In this document: positions 35,350-44,159 of the stretch, one piece after another | Numbering within the stretch: position 1 is the stretch's first letter | Layout: every line of letters starts with the position of its first letter | NCBI RefSeq assembly: GCF_003626915.1 | Contig: NZ_CP032570.1 | Coordinates: forward strand, 1,488,001 to 1,552,000 | Direction of reading: 5' to 3' | Source: Tsuneonella amylolytica | GTDB taxonomy: Bacteria; Pseudomonadota; Alphaproteobacteria; Sphingomonadales; Sphingomonadaceae | Length of the DNA stretch: 64,000 nt | Made by a program: the position numbers and the translations under genes | Notes under the pieces: model-generated | Told to the model about the DNA's origin: nothing | Databases searched by the model: none | Seen by the model: only the letters and a program-made list of their open reading frames with translations

Positions 35350-36201
35350 ATGGAAATCGAGGGCGACACTTGGCTGGTCTACAACGGGTCCAGCGGCAGC
35401 CACGACGACGAGGTGTTGGAGCGGCTCGTCGCGGCCATGACCGATGCTGGAATTGCTCCTGCCAAGGTGGTCGATTGCAAGGACGGCACCCCTGACTCCG
35501 TGGAGGCAAACGCTTCAGGACTGGGGCTGATTGCGGTGCATGGCGGCGACGGAACGCTCAACCGGACGATCACCGATCTGGAAGGATTCGCTGGCAAGGT
35601 TCTCACGTTGCCCGGCGGCACCTTCAACCTCCTGTCCCGCGAGATTTTCGGCGAGCGCGATCCGCTCGACATCGTCGAGTTGTTCGGCAAGGGCCTGCTG
35701 GATGTCCGTCGCCGGACCTGCATCCGGGGAGACGGCATCGTTGCGCTGGCGGAACTGCTCATCGGTCCGGGCGCGAAATGGGCCGACGTGCGGGAAGAAT
35801 TGCGCGATGCGAACATCGGCGAAATGATCTTCAAAGGCTGGGATGCCGCCGCGGAAAGCACGGTCGGGCCGATGGTCGGCCTTTCGCAGCCGGCGACAGG
35901 CCGGGAAGACGGCTATGCCGGCATCCGTCTGTGCCCCCACGACGACGGAATCTCGATCCAGGGGTACGCCACCGAAGGGCTCGGCGAATATCTCCAGCAA
36001 GGCATGGCGATCCTCAGTCGCGACTTCCGCGAAGGTCCGCACGACGATCTGGGGCGGGCAAAGGAGGTGTCGTGCCGCTCGCTCGAGGGTCGGCCGCTGC
36101 CACTGATGGTCGACGGGGAGCGGAGCGAGGCGAGCAGTACGCTGGGCTTTTCGCTCGACACTTTCGACGTCGATCTGCTTGGGATGGCGGATGACCGATA
36201 G
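35350..36201 (+). CDS. Diacylglycerol/lipid kinase catalytic-domain protein
   Basis: 283 aa. The DAGK_cat signature is clear: LGLIAVHGGDGTLNRTITDL (around residues 62-80) with the GGDGT nucleotide loop, and LTLPGGTFNLLSREI. The C-terminal beta domain is variable. Lipid kinases of this fold phosphorylate diacylglycerol, ceramide or sphingoid bases; the last two are attractive in a sphingomonad but cannot be read from sequence. The ATG at 35350 is chosen over a GTG at 35308. Overlaps the next gene by 11 bases. Confidence 0.85.
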   Translation: MEIEGDTWLVYNGSSGSHDDEVLERLVAAMTDAGIAPAKVVDCKDGTPDSVEANASGLGLIAVHGGDGTLNRTITDLEGFAGKVLTLPGGTFNLLSREIFGERDPLDIVELFGKGLLDVRRRTCIRGDGIVALAELLIGPGAKWADVREELRDANIGEMIFKGWDAAAESTVGPMVGLSQPATGREDGYAGIRLCPHDDGISIQGYATEGLGEYLQQGMAILSRDFREGPHDDLGRAKEVSCRSLEGRPLPLMVDGERSEASSTLGFSLDTFDVDLLGMADDR

Positions 36202-37051
36202 TACGCTGCTGTTCCACCTGTCCGATATCCACTTCGGCCTCGAACACAACCGCGCACTCGATTGGGTCGCCGGCGAGATTGCCTCGCGCAAACCCGCTGC
36301 GGTTCTCATCACCGGCGACTTGACGATGCGCGCCCGCCAGCGCGAATTCGATGCCGCGCGCGACTGGATCCTGTCGCTGCCCGCCCCGGTGACGGTGGAA
36401 GTCGGCAATCACGACCTGCCATATTTCAATCCGATCGAACGGTTCTTCGACCCCTACAAGCGCTTCCGCGGCATGGAATCGGTGGTGGAAAAGGAACTCG
36501 ACCTGCCCGGCATCGCGGTCGTCCCGCTAAAAACCGCGGCGCGCATGCAGCCGCGGCTCGACTGGTCGAAGGGCTGGGTCAGCGATGCTGCCCTTGCGAA
36601 ATGCCTGTCCGCGATCGACGCCTTGCCGGCGGGCAAGAAAGTGCTCGTCACCGCGCATCACCCGCTGGTCGAAGTTGGGACCAAGGGTACGGCACTGACC
36701 CATGGCGGGACCAGGGCTCTGGCCGAGCTGGCGAAGCGCAACGTTGCCGCGGTTTTGACCGGCCACGTCCACGATCCGTTCGATCTGCGACAGGATACCG
36801 CGAACGGTCCGGTCCGGATGATCGGGGCGGGTACGCTGTCGCAGCGAATCAGGTCCACGCCGCAAAGCTTCAACGAACTGCGGTTCGAACCAGACGGGTC
36901 GCTGCATGCCGAAGCACGCAACCTGCAGGACGTGCCGACCGAAGCGATGAAGATCGACGACGTGCCGGAGGACGCGATGCCGCCCCGCCAGCCAGGCGAA
37001 CCGGTCGCGCCGGTGAATGCGGTGCCGCGGGTCGATCCGCCGGTTCACTGA
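36191..37051 (+). CDS. Calcineurin-like metallophosphoesterase
   Basis: 286 aa. The five metal-binding blocks are in order: LSDIHFGLE, LITGDLT, VEVGNHDLP, LVTAHHPLVE and LTGHVHDPFD. Possible substrates are cyclic nucleotides, nucleotides or phospholipid head groups. The C-terminal 40 residues are proline-rich and likely disordered. The ATG at 36191 lies inside the end of the lipid-kinase gene, so the two are coupled. Confidence 0.9.
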   Translation: MTDSTLLFHLSDIHFGLEHNRALDWVAGEIASRKPAAVLITGDLTMRARQREFDAARDWILSLPAPVTVEVGNHDLPYFNPIERFFDPYKRFRGMESVVEKELDLPGIAVVPLKTAARMQPRLDWSKGWVSDAALAKCLSAIDALPAGKKVLVTAHHPLVEVGTKGTALTHGGTRALAELAKRNVAAVLTGHVHDPFDLRQDTANGPVRMIGAGTLSQRIRSTPQSFNELRFEPDGSLHAEARNLQDVPTEAMKIDDVPEDAMPPRQPGEPVAPVNAVPRVDPPVH

Positions 37052-37062
37052 AGCAAACGGAA

Positions 37063-37090
37063 AAGGGCGACCCCTTCCGAGGCCGCCCTT
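37063..37090 (-). terminator. Intrinsic terminator after rplM-rpsI
   Basis: AAGGGCG (37063-37069) pairs with CGCCCTT (37084-37090), extended by inner pairing. Read on the minus strand the stem is followed by TTTTCCG, giving a U-rich tail, so it ends the rplM-rpsI transcript. It lies in the gap to the convergent phosphoesterase gene and may serve both. Confidence 0.75.
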
Positions 37091-37123
37091 CCATTCCGCC
37101 GTCGCGGAAACTGGCGTGCCGGA

Positions 37124-37654
37124 TCAGCGCTTGCTGAACTGGAAGCTGCGGCGAGCCTTGGCGCGGCCGTACTTCTTGCGCTCGACCACGCGGCTGTCGC
37201 GGGTGAGGAAGCCGGCGGCCTTGACTGTGCCGCGCAGCGCGGGCTCGTACTTCGACAGGGCCTGACTGATGCCGTGCTTGACTGCACCGGCCTGGCCCGA
37301 AAGGCCGCCGCCCTTGACGGTGGCGACGACGTCGTACTGGCCCTGGCGATCGGTGATCGTGAACGGCTGGTCGATGACGAGGCGCAGCGTCGGACGCGCG
37401 AAGTAGACTTCCTGATCGCGGCCGTTGACGGTGATCTTGCCGGTGCCGGGCTTCAGCCAGACGCGCGCGGTGGCGTCCTTGCGGCGGCCGGTGGCGTAGG
37501 CGCGGCCCTGCTTGTCGAGCTCCTGCTCGCGCAGGGGGGTGTTGCTGACCTGGACCGGGGTGTCGGTCCCTTCGGCGCCGTCGGCCGCGGGGGCGTTGCC
37601 GGCGATGTCCTTGAGGTCCGCGAGGTCGGACACGGTGTTCGTTTCGTCAGCCAT
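37124..37654 (-). CDS. rpsI: 30S ribosomal protein S9 with N-terminal extension
   Basis: 176 aa. The C-terminal 125 residues are canonical S9: [49 protein letters not shown], and the C-terminal [11 protein letters not shown] whose last residues contact P-site tRNA. About 48 residues precede it, rich in Asp, Glu and Ala, an extension seen in sphingomonads. Two adjacent ATGs (37657 and 37654) are equally possible; both overlap the rplM stop. Confidence 0.96.
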   Translation of the reverse strand: MADETNTVSDLADLKDIAGNAPAADGAEGTDTPVQVSNTPLREQELDKQGRAYATGRRKDATARVWLKPGTGKITVNGRDQEVYFARPTLRLVIDQPFTITDRQGQYDVVATVKGGGLSGQAGAVKHGISQALSKYEPALRGTVKAAGFLTRDSRVVERKKYGRAKARRSFQFSKR

Positions 37655-38133
37655 CATGCGGTGACCTTGTTCTTGCGGTTCATCGAAGCGACGTCGAGCG
37701 TCTCGGGCTGGGTGCCGCCGTGCGGGTGCTCGGTCCCGGCGTAGAGGTGCAGCGCCTTCATCTGCTGGCGGCCAAGGGGGCCGCGCGGGATCATGCGCTC
37801 GACCGCCTTCTCCAGCACGCGCTCGGGGAAGCGACCCTCGAGGATTTTCGCGGGCGTCGTTTCCTTGATGCCGCCGGCGTAACCGGTGTGCTTGTAATAC
37901 TTCTTGTCCGACAGCTTCTTGCCGGTGAACACCACCTTGTTGGCGTTGATCACGACGACGTGATCGCCGCAATCGACGTGCGGGGTGTAGCTGGGCTTGT
38001 GCTTGCCGCGCAGGATGTTGGCGACGATCGCGGCGAGCCGGCCGACGACGAGGCCGTCGGCATCGATCAGGTGCCACTTCTTTTCGACCTCGGCCGGCTT
38101 AATCGACCGTGTGCTCTTGTGGAGCGCCTTCAT
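37654..38133 (-). CDS. rplM: 50S ribosomal protein L13
   Basis: 159 aa. Typical L13 sequence: [47 protein letters not shown], then [11 protein letters not shown] and [20 protein letters not shown] (signature). The ATG at 38133 is standard. First gene of the rplM-rpsI pair. The 133 bases upstream include TTGACT on the minus strand but no convincing -10. Confidence 0.97.
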   Translation of the reverse strand: MKALHKSTRSIKPAEVEKKWHLIDADGLVVGRLAAIVANILRGKHKPSYTPHVDCGDHVVVINANKVVFTGKKLSDKKYYKHTGYAGGIKETTPAKILEGRFPERVLEKAVERMIPRGPLGRQQMKALHLYAGTEHPHGGTQPETLDVASMNRKNKVTA

Positions 38134-38266
38134 GGTGGGGATACCTTGTTCACGAAATACATACACAGCACGGGCTGTGGGGAAGCGGCCCTTTGGCGGG
38201 CGAAGCCCTACAAGTCAAGCAAATGCGCGGGATTCGGGAGAGGTAAAATAATACCGCGCAGCCAGC

Positions 38267-39316
38267 CTATCCCCGCCGCCCGAGCACGTGGATGCCCCAT
38301 GCGGTCGCCGCCACAAGCAACGCGCCGACGAGTTGGTGGAGCACCGCCAGCCACAGCGCCACTCCGCTCCAGACCGTGGCGATGCCGAGGAAGATCTGCG
38401 TGCCGAACGCCGCGTGGACCGCCACCGATGCCCGCCGCTCCGACGCGCGTATCCGGCGTGCAAGCACGATGAGAATCGCCACCAGCACCCACGCCCACCA
38501 CCGGTGCAGGAAGTGGACGAGAAACGGGTCCGAGGTCATGGCCCGCGGCGCGCCCGCGGCCCAGTCGACGCCTTCGGGAAACAGCGAGCCCTGCATCAGC
38601 GGCCAGGCATCCCAATTGAACCATCCGCCCCCGGCGACGACACCGGCGCGCATGCCCGCGACCCAGGCGCCCAGCAGCAGTTGCACCGCCAGCACGCCGA
38701 GCACCGCCGCGCCGAAGCCCGTCACCCGCGCGGGCCGCGCGGCCGGGTCCTTCGCCAGCGCCAGCAGATCGAGCGCGGTCCACACGAGGCCGCCCAGCGT
38801 GAGCAGCGCGGTGAGGAGGTGCGCCGCGAGGCGGAAATGGCTGACCTTCACGTCGGTCGCGATGCCCGACTGCACCATCCACCAGCCGATCGCCCCCTGC
38901 AGCCCCACCAGTCCGACGAGCGCGAGCAGACGCGGCTTGTAGCCTGCCGGGATGCGCCCGCGAATCCAGAAGACCGCCGTCACCGCGACCAACGCGAGGC
39001 CGATCACGCGCCCGAGCAGGCGGTGAATCCATTCCCAGAAGTAGATGAACTTGTAGGTCTCGAGCGTCATGCCCGCCGGACCGTTGATCTCCTGGTACTG
39101 CGGCGTCGCGCGGTAGGCGGCGTATTCGGCCTGCCAGGCCGCGTCCGTCAGCGGGGGTATCGTCCCCGTTACCGGTTTCCATTCGGTGATCGAAACCCCG
39201 CTTTCGGTGAGGCGGGTGATCCCCCCCACGGCGACGATGCATACCACCAGCAGCGCCACCACCAGGATCCAGCGCGCCAGAGCGCGCGCGTTCGCCGAAA
39301 TGTCCGACCGTTCCAT
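38267..39316 (-). CDS. ctaA: Heme A synthase (COX15/CtaA)
   Basis: 349 aa with eight hydrophobic segments. The conserved start of the first helix (GGITRLTESGVSITEWKPVTGTIPP), FIYFWEWIHRLLGRVIGL and the late VHFLHRWWAWVLV and AVLHQLVGALLVA supply the four heme-coordinating histidines. It oxidises heme O to heme A for cytochrome aa3. The ATG at 39316 starts MERSDISANARALARW; a longer frame upstream lacks character. Divergent from the MerC-like gene. Confidence 0.94.
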   Translation of the reverse strand: MERSDISANARALARWILVVALLVVCIVAVGGITRLTESGVSITEWKPVTGTIPPLTDAAWQAEYAAYRATPQYQEINGPAGMTLETYKFIYFWEWIHRLLGRVIGLALVAVTAVFWIRGRIPAGYKPRLLALVGLVGLQGAIGWWMVQSGIATDVKVSHFRLAAHLLTALLTLGGLVWTALDLLALAKDPAARPARVTGFGAAVLGVLAVQLLLGAWVAGMRAGVVAGGGWFNWDAWPLMQGSLFPEGVDWAAGAPRAMTSDPFLVHFLHRWWAWVLVAILIVLARRIRASERRASVAVHAAFGTQIFLGIATVWSGVALWLAVLHQLVGALLVAATAWGIHVLGRRG

Positions 39317-39374
39317 CGGAGGCGCAAATGCGCCGACCGGAGCCGAATCGCAAGGCGGGATGCAATGTCCGCGC

Positions 39375-39403
39375 TTGCGTAACGATACAGCGTTACATAC
39401 ATT
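39375..39403 (+). promoter_or_regulatory. Promoter with spacer dyad upstream of the MerC-like gene
   Basis: TTGCGT (39375-39380), 17 bases, TACATT (39398-39403). Within the spacer GTAAC (39379-39383) and GTTAC (39392-39396) form an inverted repeat. A dyad between -35 and -10 suggests a metal-sensing regulator such as a MerR- or Zur-type protein. Transcription would begin only a few bases before the ATG at 39416. Confidence 0.5.
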
Positions 39404-39415
39404 GCCCGGCAAGCC

Positions 39416-39835
39416 ATGGCCAACAGCTTCATCACCTCGATTCGGGGCAATCTCGACCGCGCCGGCATTACGCTGAGCGCGCTGTGCGTGGTGCACTGCC
39501 TCGCCACGATCGTGCTGGTGAGCGCGCTCGGCATCGGGGGCAGCGTGTTCTCCAATCCGATCATCCACGAAGCGGGCCTGGCGCTCGCGATGATCGTCGC
39601 AGCCGCCGCGATCGGCCTCGGCGCGCTGCGCCACCGCCGCCCGCTGCCGTTCGTCACCGCGATGACCGGCCTCAGCTTCATGGGCGGCGCGCTGGCCGTA
39701 CCGCACGGGTTCGAGGAGGCGGTGCTGACGATCATCGGCGTCGGCCTGGTTTCGGCGGGCCATATCCTCAACTTGCGCGCCTGCCGCTGTTCGCTATCTG
39801 GTGCGGATGCCTGCAGCACTGACCCTCACCGTTAA
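39416..39835 (+). CDS. MerC-domain membrane protein
   Basis: 139 aa. Four hydrophobic segments; the first contains the MerC-type pair [16 protein letters not shown] (Cys-x3-Cys within the helix), and a second cysteine group lies at the tail ([14 protein letters not shown]). MerC proteins move mercury or other soft metals across the inner membrane. No other mer gene is nearby, so a housekeeping zinc or other metal role is more likely than mercury resistance. Its 3' end overlaps the thiS-thiG gene. Confidence 0.85.
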   Translation: MANSFITSIRGNLDRAGITLSALCVVHCLATIVLVSALGIGGSVFSNPIIHEAGLALAMIVAAAAIGLGALRHRRPLPFVTAMTGLSFMGGALAVPHGFEEAVLTIIGVGLVSAGHILNLRACRCSLSGADACSTDPHR

Positions 39836-40805
39836 CGGCGAAAGCCGCCGCACCGCTTCCGCCACGGTTGCCGACCTCGTCCGCGAGATCGGGCTCGACC
39901 CGGCCAAGGTCGCGGTGGAGCACAACGGCGAGATCGCCCCCCGCTCCACCCTGGACAGCGCCGCGCTGGCTGACGGCGACAGGCTGGAGATCGTTCATTT
40001 CGTGGGCGGGGGCGACCATTCCGCACCCGATGCTTCCGACGATTGCTGGGAAGTCGCCGGGCACCGGTTCACCAGCCGCCTGATCGTCGGCACCGGCAAG
40101 TACCGCGATTTCGCGCAGAACGCCGCCGCGCTCGAAGCCTCGGGCGCCGAAATCGTCACCGTCGCGGTGCGGCGGGTGAACATCTCGGACCCAAGCCAGC
40201 CGGTCCTGATGGACTACATCGACCCGAAAAAGGTCACATACCTGCCCAACACCGCCGGGTGCTTCACCGCCGATGAGGCGATCCGCACGCTGCGGCTGGC
40301 GCGCGAGGCGGGGGGCTGGGACCTCGTGAAGCTGGAAGTGCTGGGCGAGGCACGCACGCTCTATCCGGACATGCGCGAAACGCTGAAGGCATGCGAGGTG
40401 CTCAGCAACGAAGGCTTCAAGCCGATGGTCTACTGCACCGACGATCCGATCGCGGCGCAGCAGCTCGAACAGGCGGGGGCGGTCGCGGTCATGCCGCTCG
40501 GCGCGCCGATCGGCAGCGGCCTCGGCATCCAGAACCGCGTCACCATCCGGCTGATCGTGGAAGGCGCGAAAGTGCCGGTGCTGGTCGATGCCGGCGTCGG
40601 CACCGCGAGCGACGCGGCAGTGGCGATGGAGCTCGGCTGCACCGGCGTGCTGATGAACACCGCCATCGCCGAAGCGAAGGACCCGATCCGAATGGCGCGC
40701 GCCATGAAGCTGGCGGTGGAGGCCGGGCGCAACGCCTACCTCGCCGGGCGCATGGGCACGCGAAAGTACGCCGATCCCAGCAGCCCGCTGGCGGGATTGA
40801 TCTGA
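39807..40805 (+). CDS. thiG: ThiS-ThiG fusion: sulfur carrier protein and thiazole synthase
   Basis: 332 aa. Residues 1-70 are ThiS-like ([39 protein letters not shown], ending IVHFVGGG). Residues 80-332 are Thi[63 protein letters not shown]. ThiG makes the thiazole of thiamine using sulfur carried on the ThiS C-terminal Gly-Gly. In this fusion the GG is internal, followed by [10 protein letters not shown]. An upstream GTG at 39801 is an alternative start. The stop is followed by a strong hairpin. Confidence 0.93.
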   Translation: MPAALTLTVNGESRRTASATVADLVREIGLDPAKVAVEHNGEIAPRSTLDSAALADGDRLEIVHFVGGGDHSAPDASDDCWEVAGHRFTSRLIVGTGKYRDFAQNAAALEASGAEIVTVAVRRVNISDPSQPVLMDYIDPKKVTYLPNTAGCFTADEAIRTLRLAREAGGWDLVKLEVLGEARTLYPDMRETLKACEVLSNEGFKPMVYCTDDPIAAQQLEQAGAVAVMPLGAPIGSGLGIQNRVTIRLIVEGAKVPVLVDAGVGTASDAAVAMELGCTGVLMNTAIAEAKDPIRMARAMKLAVEAGRNAYLAGRMGTRKYADPSSPLAGLI

Positions 40806-40814
40806 CGATTTCAT

Positions 40815-40847
40815 GCAGGCCCGGCGGTTCCTGTCCGCCGGGCCTGC
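40815..40847. terminator. Bidirectional hairpin terminator between thiG and a lipoprotein gene
   Basis: A perfect 13-bp GC-rich stem (40815-40827 with 40835-40847) around a 7-base loop, in the gap between the convergent genes ending at 40805 and 40863. There is no long T-run on either strand, so it may be an attenuated or Rho-assisted terminator. Confidence 0.7.
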
Positions 40848-40862
40848 GTTGCCCGGGGCCGG

Positions 40863-41711
40863 TTACTTCCGGGTGGCAGTGTACGACGTCTTCTCGCCGC
40901 TGCGGGGATCGGTCGAGGAGTAGGTCAGCGTGTTGCCGGCGACCGTGAAGTCGCTCACGCCCACTTCCTTTCCTTTCAGCTTCGAGACCATGCGATAGGT
41001 GTTGTCGCCGGTCTTGGTCAGCGCAACGGTTCCGCCGGCCACGTCGCCGACGACCGGCGTATCGCTCCCGTCGAACTTGGCATCCCAACTGTAGCCGTCG
41101 CCGCTGGTCATCTTGAGCCCGTCGGGGGTGGAGGCGAACGTCACCGTCATCGCCTCCTCGCTCAGCTTGTCCATTTTCGCCATCTGCCATTTGCCGGAGA
41201 TCGCGTGCGCGCCGGCGGGCGCATCGCCCACGCGGTTCATCGTCGAACTACCGGTGACCGGCTTGGCATCCTTGTTGGAGGTGTCGGTGAAGGTGCGCGT
41301 CAGGGTCTTGCCGTCGGGCGACACGCTCATCACCGTGCTGCCGAGCGCCAGATCGCCGCGCCGGGTGCTCATCGTGATCTGCCGATAGTTGTCGACCTTG
41401 ACCGCGACCGCGTCGGACACGTCGCGCCCGGCGACATCGTGGAACGCGCCATCGGCCGCGACCGTCAGCGGCGGCGTGCAGTTGGCGCAAGTATAGGTGC
41501 CGTCGGCCAGGACGATATCCATCGGCTTGCCTTCGAACTTGCCGGAATCGAGGTCGATGACCCAGGTGCCGTCGATGCCGGCGCCGGTCGCGACCGAGTT
41601 CGACGAAGCCGTCGGGGCGGTCGGGGCGGTCTCGGCAGTTGCCGTCTGGTCGCATCCACTCAGGGACGCTGCAAGCGCCAGCGACGCCGCGGTAACGAGT
41701 ACGTGCTTCAT
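40863..41711 (-). CDS. Predicted lipoprotein, function unknown
   Basis: 282 aa. Lipoprotein signal with lipobox LSGC at residues 17-20, followed by a Thr/Ala/Ser-rich linker. Two similar-looking beta-rich halves follow (GTWVIDLDSGKFEGKPMDIVLADGTYTCANC and GKWQMAKMDKLSEEAMTVTFASTPDGLKM), suggesting an internally duplicated lipocalin- or META-like fold. No family recognised. A CANC pair lies in the first half. Confidence 0.8.
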   Translation of the reverse strand: MKHVLVTAASLALAASLSGCDQTATAETAPTAPTASSNSVATGAGIDGTWVIDLDSGKFEGKPMDIVLADGTYTCANCTPPLTVAADGAFHDVAGRDVSDAVAVKVDNYRQITMSTRRGDLALGSTVMSVSPDGKTLTRTFTDTSNKDAKPVTGSSTMNRVGDAPAGAHAISGKWQMAKMDKLSEEAMTVTFASTPDGLKMTSGDGYSWDAKFDGSDTPVVGDVAGGTVALTKTGDNTYRMVSKLKGKEVGVSDFTVAGNTLTYSSTDPRSGEKTSYTATRK

Positions 41712-41847
41712 GATTTCCTCCCGTGATGAACCGATTGAACACGCGACCCCTTATGGGCCGGGCGCAGAATCGCTGCGGGAGCGGTGGTGCGTCAGGCGCG
41801 CGCAGTTACGCCCGCCACCGGAATTTCGGCAAGGTCGAAAATCACGG

Positions 41848-41864
41848 CTAACGCCGAATTAACC
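41848..41864 (+). promoter_or_regulatory. CtrA-like box upstream of an unknown gene
   Basis: CTAA-N7-TTAACC with exact 7-base spacing matches the alphaproteobacterial CtrA box (TTAA-N7-TTAA) at all but one position. It lies 42 bases before the ATG at 41906. Single-site resemblance only. Confidence 0.35.
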
Positions 41865-41905
41865 AATGTGCGCGATCCTTCGATGGCAACAGGGGGTATC
41901 GGGCC

Positions 41906-42433
41906 ATGGCCGTCACCAATGCCGCGTCGATGACGATCTCGGAGATGCGCGAGTTCGCGAGCTTCTCCGCCGCCGAACAGCGCTACATCCGCCGCAGCCT
42001 CGACATCGGGCTGGGCCGGCAGGACGCCTTCAAGCTGTGGGCCCGCAGCGCCGACGAGAACGCCGCGATCCGCAGCCAGTACGTCGCCTACCAGGACCTG
42101 AAGCTGCTACGCGCGGGCGTCCCTGCCGAAACCGGCTTCGAATGCATCGAAGGGTTCATCGGCAAGCTGACCCGGGTGGCCGCGTTCGACCTGGCGCAGG
42201 AGCGGATCGAGAGCTTCTCGGCCTTCCGCTTCCTCTACGAACGGCTGCTGGGCGCCGATGCGCGGCCCTGGCTGCCGAGCGCGTTCTGCGCCGCCGCCGC
42301 GCTGCCGCAGATCCGCCCGGGCCGGCGCAAGATGCTCCTGCAATCGCTCAGCGAAGCGGCCGCCACCGCGCCGGGCTGGAGCGACCGCGCGCCCAGTTTC
42401 TATCCCGAGTACATCGAACGCGAAGCGGCCTGA
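41906..42433 (+). CDS. Conserved hypothetical protein
   Basis: 175 aa, probably cytoplasmic, mostly helical. MTISEMREFASFSAAEQRYIRRSLDIGLGRQDAFKLWARSADEN and LAQERIESFSAFRFLYERLLG have a regular helix pattern. No signal peptide and no recognised family. ATG preceded by AGGGGG. Base and codon use match the neighbours, so it is likely a real gene. A CtrA-like box precedes it. Confidence 0.7.
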   Translation: MAVTNAASMTISEMREFASFSAAEQRYIRRSLDIGLGRQDAFKLWARSADENAAIRSQYVAYQDLKLLRAGVPAETGFECIEGFIGKLTRVAAFDLAQERIESFSAFRFLYERLLGADARPWLPSAFCAAAALPQIRPGRRKMLLQSLSEAAATAPGWSDRAPSFYPEYIEREAA

Positions 42434-42481
42434 CGCGCTGGCGTGTTGGCACGGGCGTGCCCGGCGGCTAGCACGTTTGGC

Positions 42482-43591
42482 ATGAACCAGCCCGCGCCCC
42501 CGGCCGCCACCCCCGCCACCCTGTTCGGCCTCAGCCCCTGGGCGGTCGCCGCGCCGGTGCTGGCGATCGGCGCGCTTCTCTTCGGCAAGCCTGAAACGCT
42601 CCTTCCCGCGCTGATCGCGGGCATCCTGCTGGCCGGAGCGATCATGGCCGCGGTCTATCACGCCGAAGTGCTGGCGCACTATCTGGGCGAACCGTTCGGC
42701 ACGCTCACGCTGGCGCTCGCCGTCACCGTGATCGAGGTGTCGCTGATCGTTTCGATCATGCTGGGCGGCGGCGACGGGGTGCAGTCGCTGGCGCGCGACA
42801 CGCTGATGGCGGCCCTGATGATCACGATCAACGGAATCGTCGGCCTCTGCCTGCTGGCGGGCGGGCGCCGCCATCACGAACAGAGCTATACCCAGTCGGG
42901 GGTCAGCGCGGGCCTGGCGATGCTGGCGACCCTGTCGGTCCTCGTCCTGATATTGCCGAACTACACCGTCACCGCGCCGGGCGCGTTCTACAGCGCCAAG
43001 CAGTTGGTGTTCGTGGCCGCGGTATCGCTGGTCGTCTATGCCACGTTCGTGCTGGCGCAGACGATCCGGCACCGCGACCACTTCCTCCACCACATCGAGG
43101 AGGCTGACGACCACGCGCACGAAGCGCCGGTGCCGCGCGCGAAGGCGGTGGCGGCGGCCGGCGTGCTGCTGGTGGCGCTGGTCGCGGTGGTCCTGCTGGC
43201 CAAATCCCTGTCGCCCATGATCGAGGCGGGCGTGGCCGCGGCGGGCGCCCCGCGCGCGCTTGTCGGCATCATCATCGCCGCCCTCGTGCTCGCACCCGAA
43301 GGATTCGCCGCCTACCGCGCCGCCAAGGCCAACCGGGTCCAGACGAGCCTCAACCTCGCCATCGGTTCGGCGCTGGCGGCCATCGGCCTGACCATCCCGG
43401 CGGTCGCCGCGGTGGCGCTGCTGCTCGGGCTCGACCTCGAGCTGGGGCTGTCGCCCAAGGGAGTGGTGCTGCTCGCGCTGACCTTGCTGGTCGCCTCGCT
43501 CACGCTGGGTCGGGGGCGCACGACGATCGTCCAGGGGGTGATCCACCTCGTTCTTTTCGCCACCTATCTTTTCACCACCATCGTGCCGTGA
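42482..43591 (+). CDS. Calcium/proton antiporter family membrane protein (ChaA-like)
   Basis: 369 aa with about eleven hydrophobic segments in two related halves. Each half carries an acidic CaCA-type helix: LTLALAVTVIEVSLIVSIML (around 80-100) and ALVLAPEGFAAYRAAK (around 270). A His-rich, acidic loop in the middle (FLHHIEEADDHAHEA) suits metal binding. Exchange of Ca2+ (or Na+/K+) for protons is expected from the family. The ATG at 42482 is chosen over a frame from 42443. Confidence 0.88.
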   Translation: MNQPAPPAATPATLFGLSPWAVAAPVLAIGALLFGKPETLLPALIAGILLAGAIMAAVYHAEVLAHYLGEPFGTLTLALAVTVIEVSLIVSIMLGGGDGVQSLARDTLMAALMITINGIVGLCLLAGGRRHHEQSYTQSGVSAGLAMLATLSVLVLILPNYTVTAPGAFYSAKQLVFVAAVSLVVYATFVLAQTIRHRDHFLHHIEEADDHAHEAPVPRAKAVAAAGVLLVALVAVVLLAKSLSPMIEAGVAAAGAPRALVGIIIAALVLAPEGFAAYRAAKANRVQTSLNLAIGSALAAIGLTIPAVAAVALLLGLDLELGLSPKGVVLLALTLLVASLTLGRGRTTIVQGVIHLVLFATYLFTTIVP

Positions 43592-43631
43592 CGGGAAGGA
43601 TCGCTTAAGCTTTGCCTGCCAGACCGGCCGG

Positions 43632-44156
43632 GTGAGCGCACCGGTCGACCATGGCAGTTTCCGCGACCGGCTCGGCGATCCGCTCGTCGTGACCGCGAAC
43701 TTGTGGCGCGGGGCGATGATCGAGCGGTTCGCGCGGATCGAGTTCTTCGTCGACCGGACGCTCGAGGCCTGCGCGGTGGCGGGGATCGCCGCCCGCTCGC
43801 ACGCGAGCGATCATTTTCCGGTCAAGCGTATCGAAGAGCTGCTGGAGGCCTTGCGGGACGAGCGACTGGGCGCCTCTGCCGGACCTGCCGCCACGCTCCT
43901 CGAAGCGGTGAAGAAGGACTGGGACCGGCGCAACGGGTTGTGCCACGGGCGGATGCGCGTTCGGCCCGCCTCGGCCCGGCTGGACTGGACCTGCTACCGC
44001 AAGCAGGAGCGGACACCGCAGTCCAGAACGCTGACATGGGCCGACATGCTCACCGAACTGACGAAACTGGATCACGACCAGCGGCGGCTCGGCTGCCTGC
44101 TCGGCAGCGTCGACAGGGCCTGCCGCGACCTCGCGCCAGTCTCACCGCCCGCCTGA
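43632..44156 (+). CDS. Hypothetical protein
   Basis: 174 aa from a GTG start, probably cytoplasmic. Mainly helical (ANLWRGAMIERFARIEFFVDRTLEAC, MLTELTKLDHDQRRLGCLLGSVDRACRDL) with a WDRRNGLCHGRMRV segment. Not recognised. It is tail to tail with the acyl-CoA synthetase gene. Coding is supported by codon composition like that of neighbours. Confidence 0.6.
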   Translation: MSAPVDHGSFRDRLGDPLVVTANLWRGAMIERFARIEFFVDRTLEACAVAGIAARSHASDHFPVKRIEELLEALRDERLGASAGPAATLLEAVKKDWDRRNGLCHGRMRVRPASARLDWTCYRKQERTPQSRTLTWADMLTELTKLDHDQRRLGCLLGSVDRACRDLAPVSPPA

Positions 44157-44159
44157 CCG

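Noticed and set aside
39416-39835. Mercury resistance operon
   Set aside because: Only a MerC-like gene is present; there is no merR, merT, merP or merA nearby.
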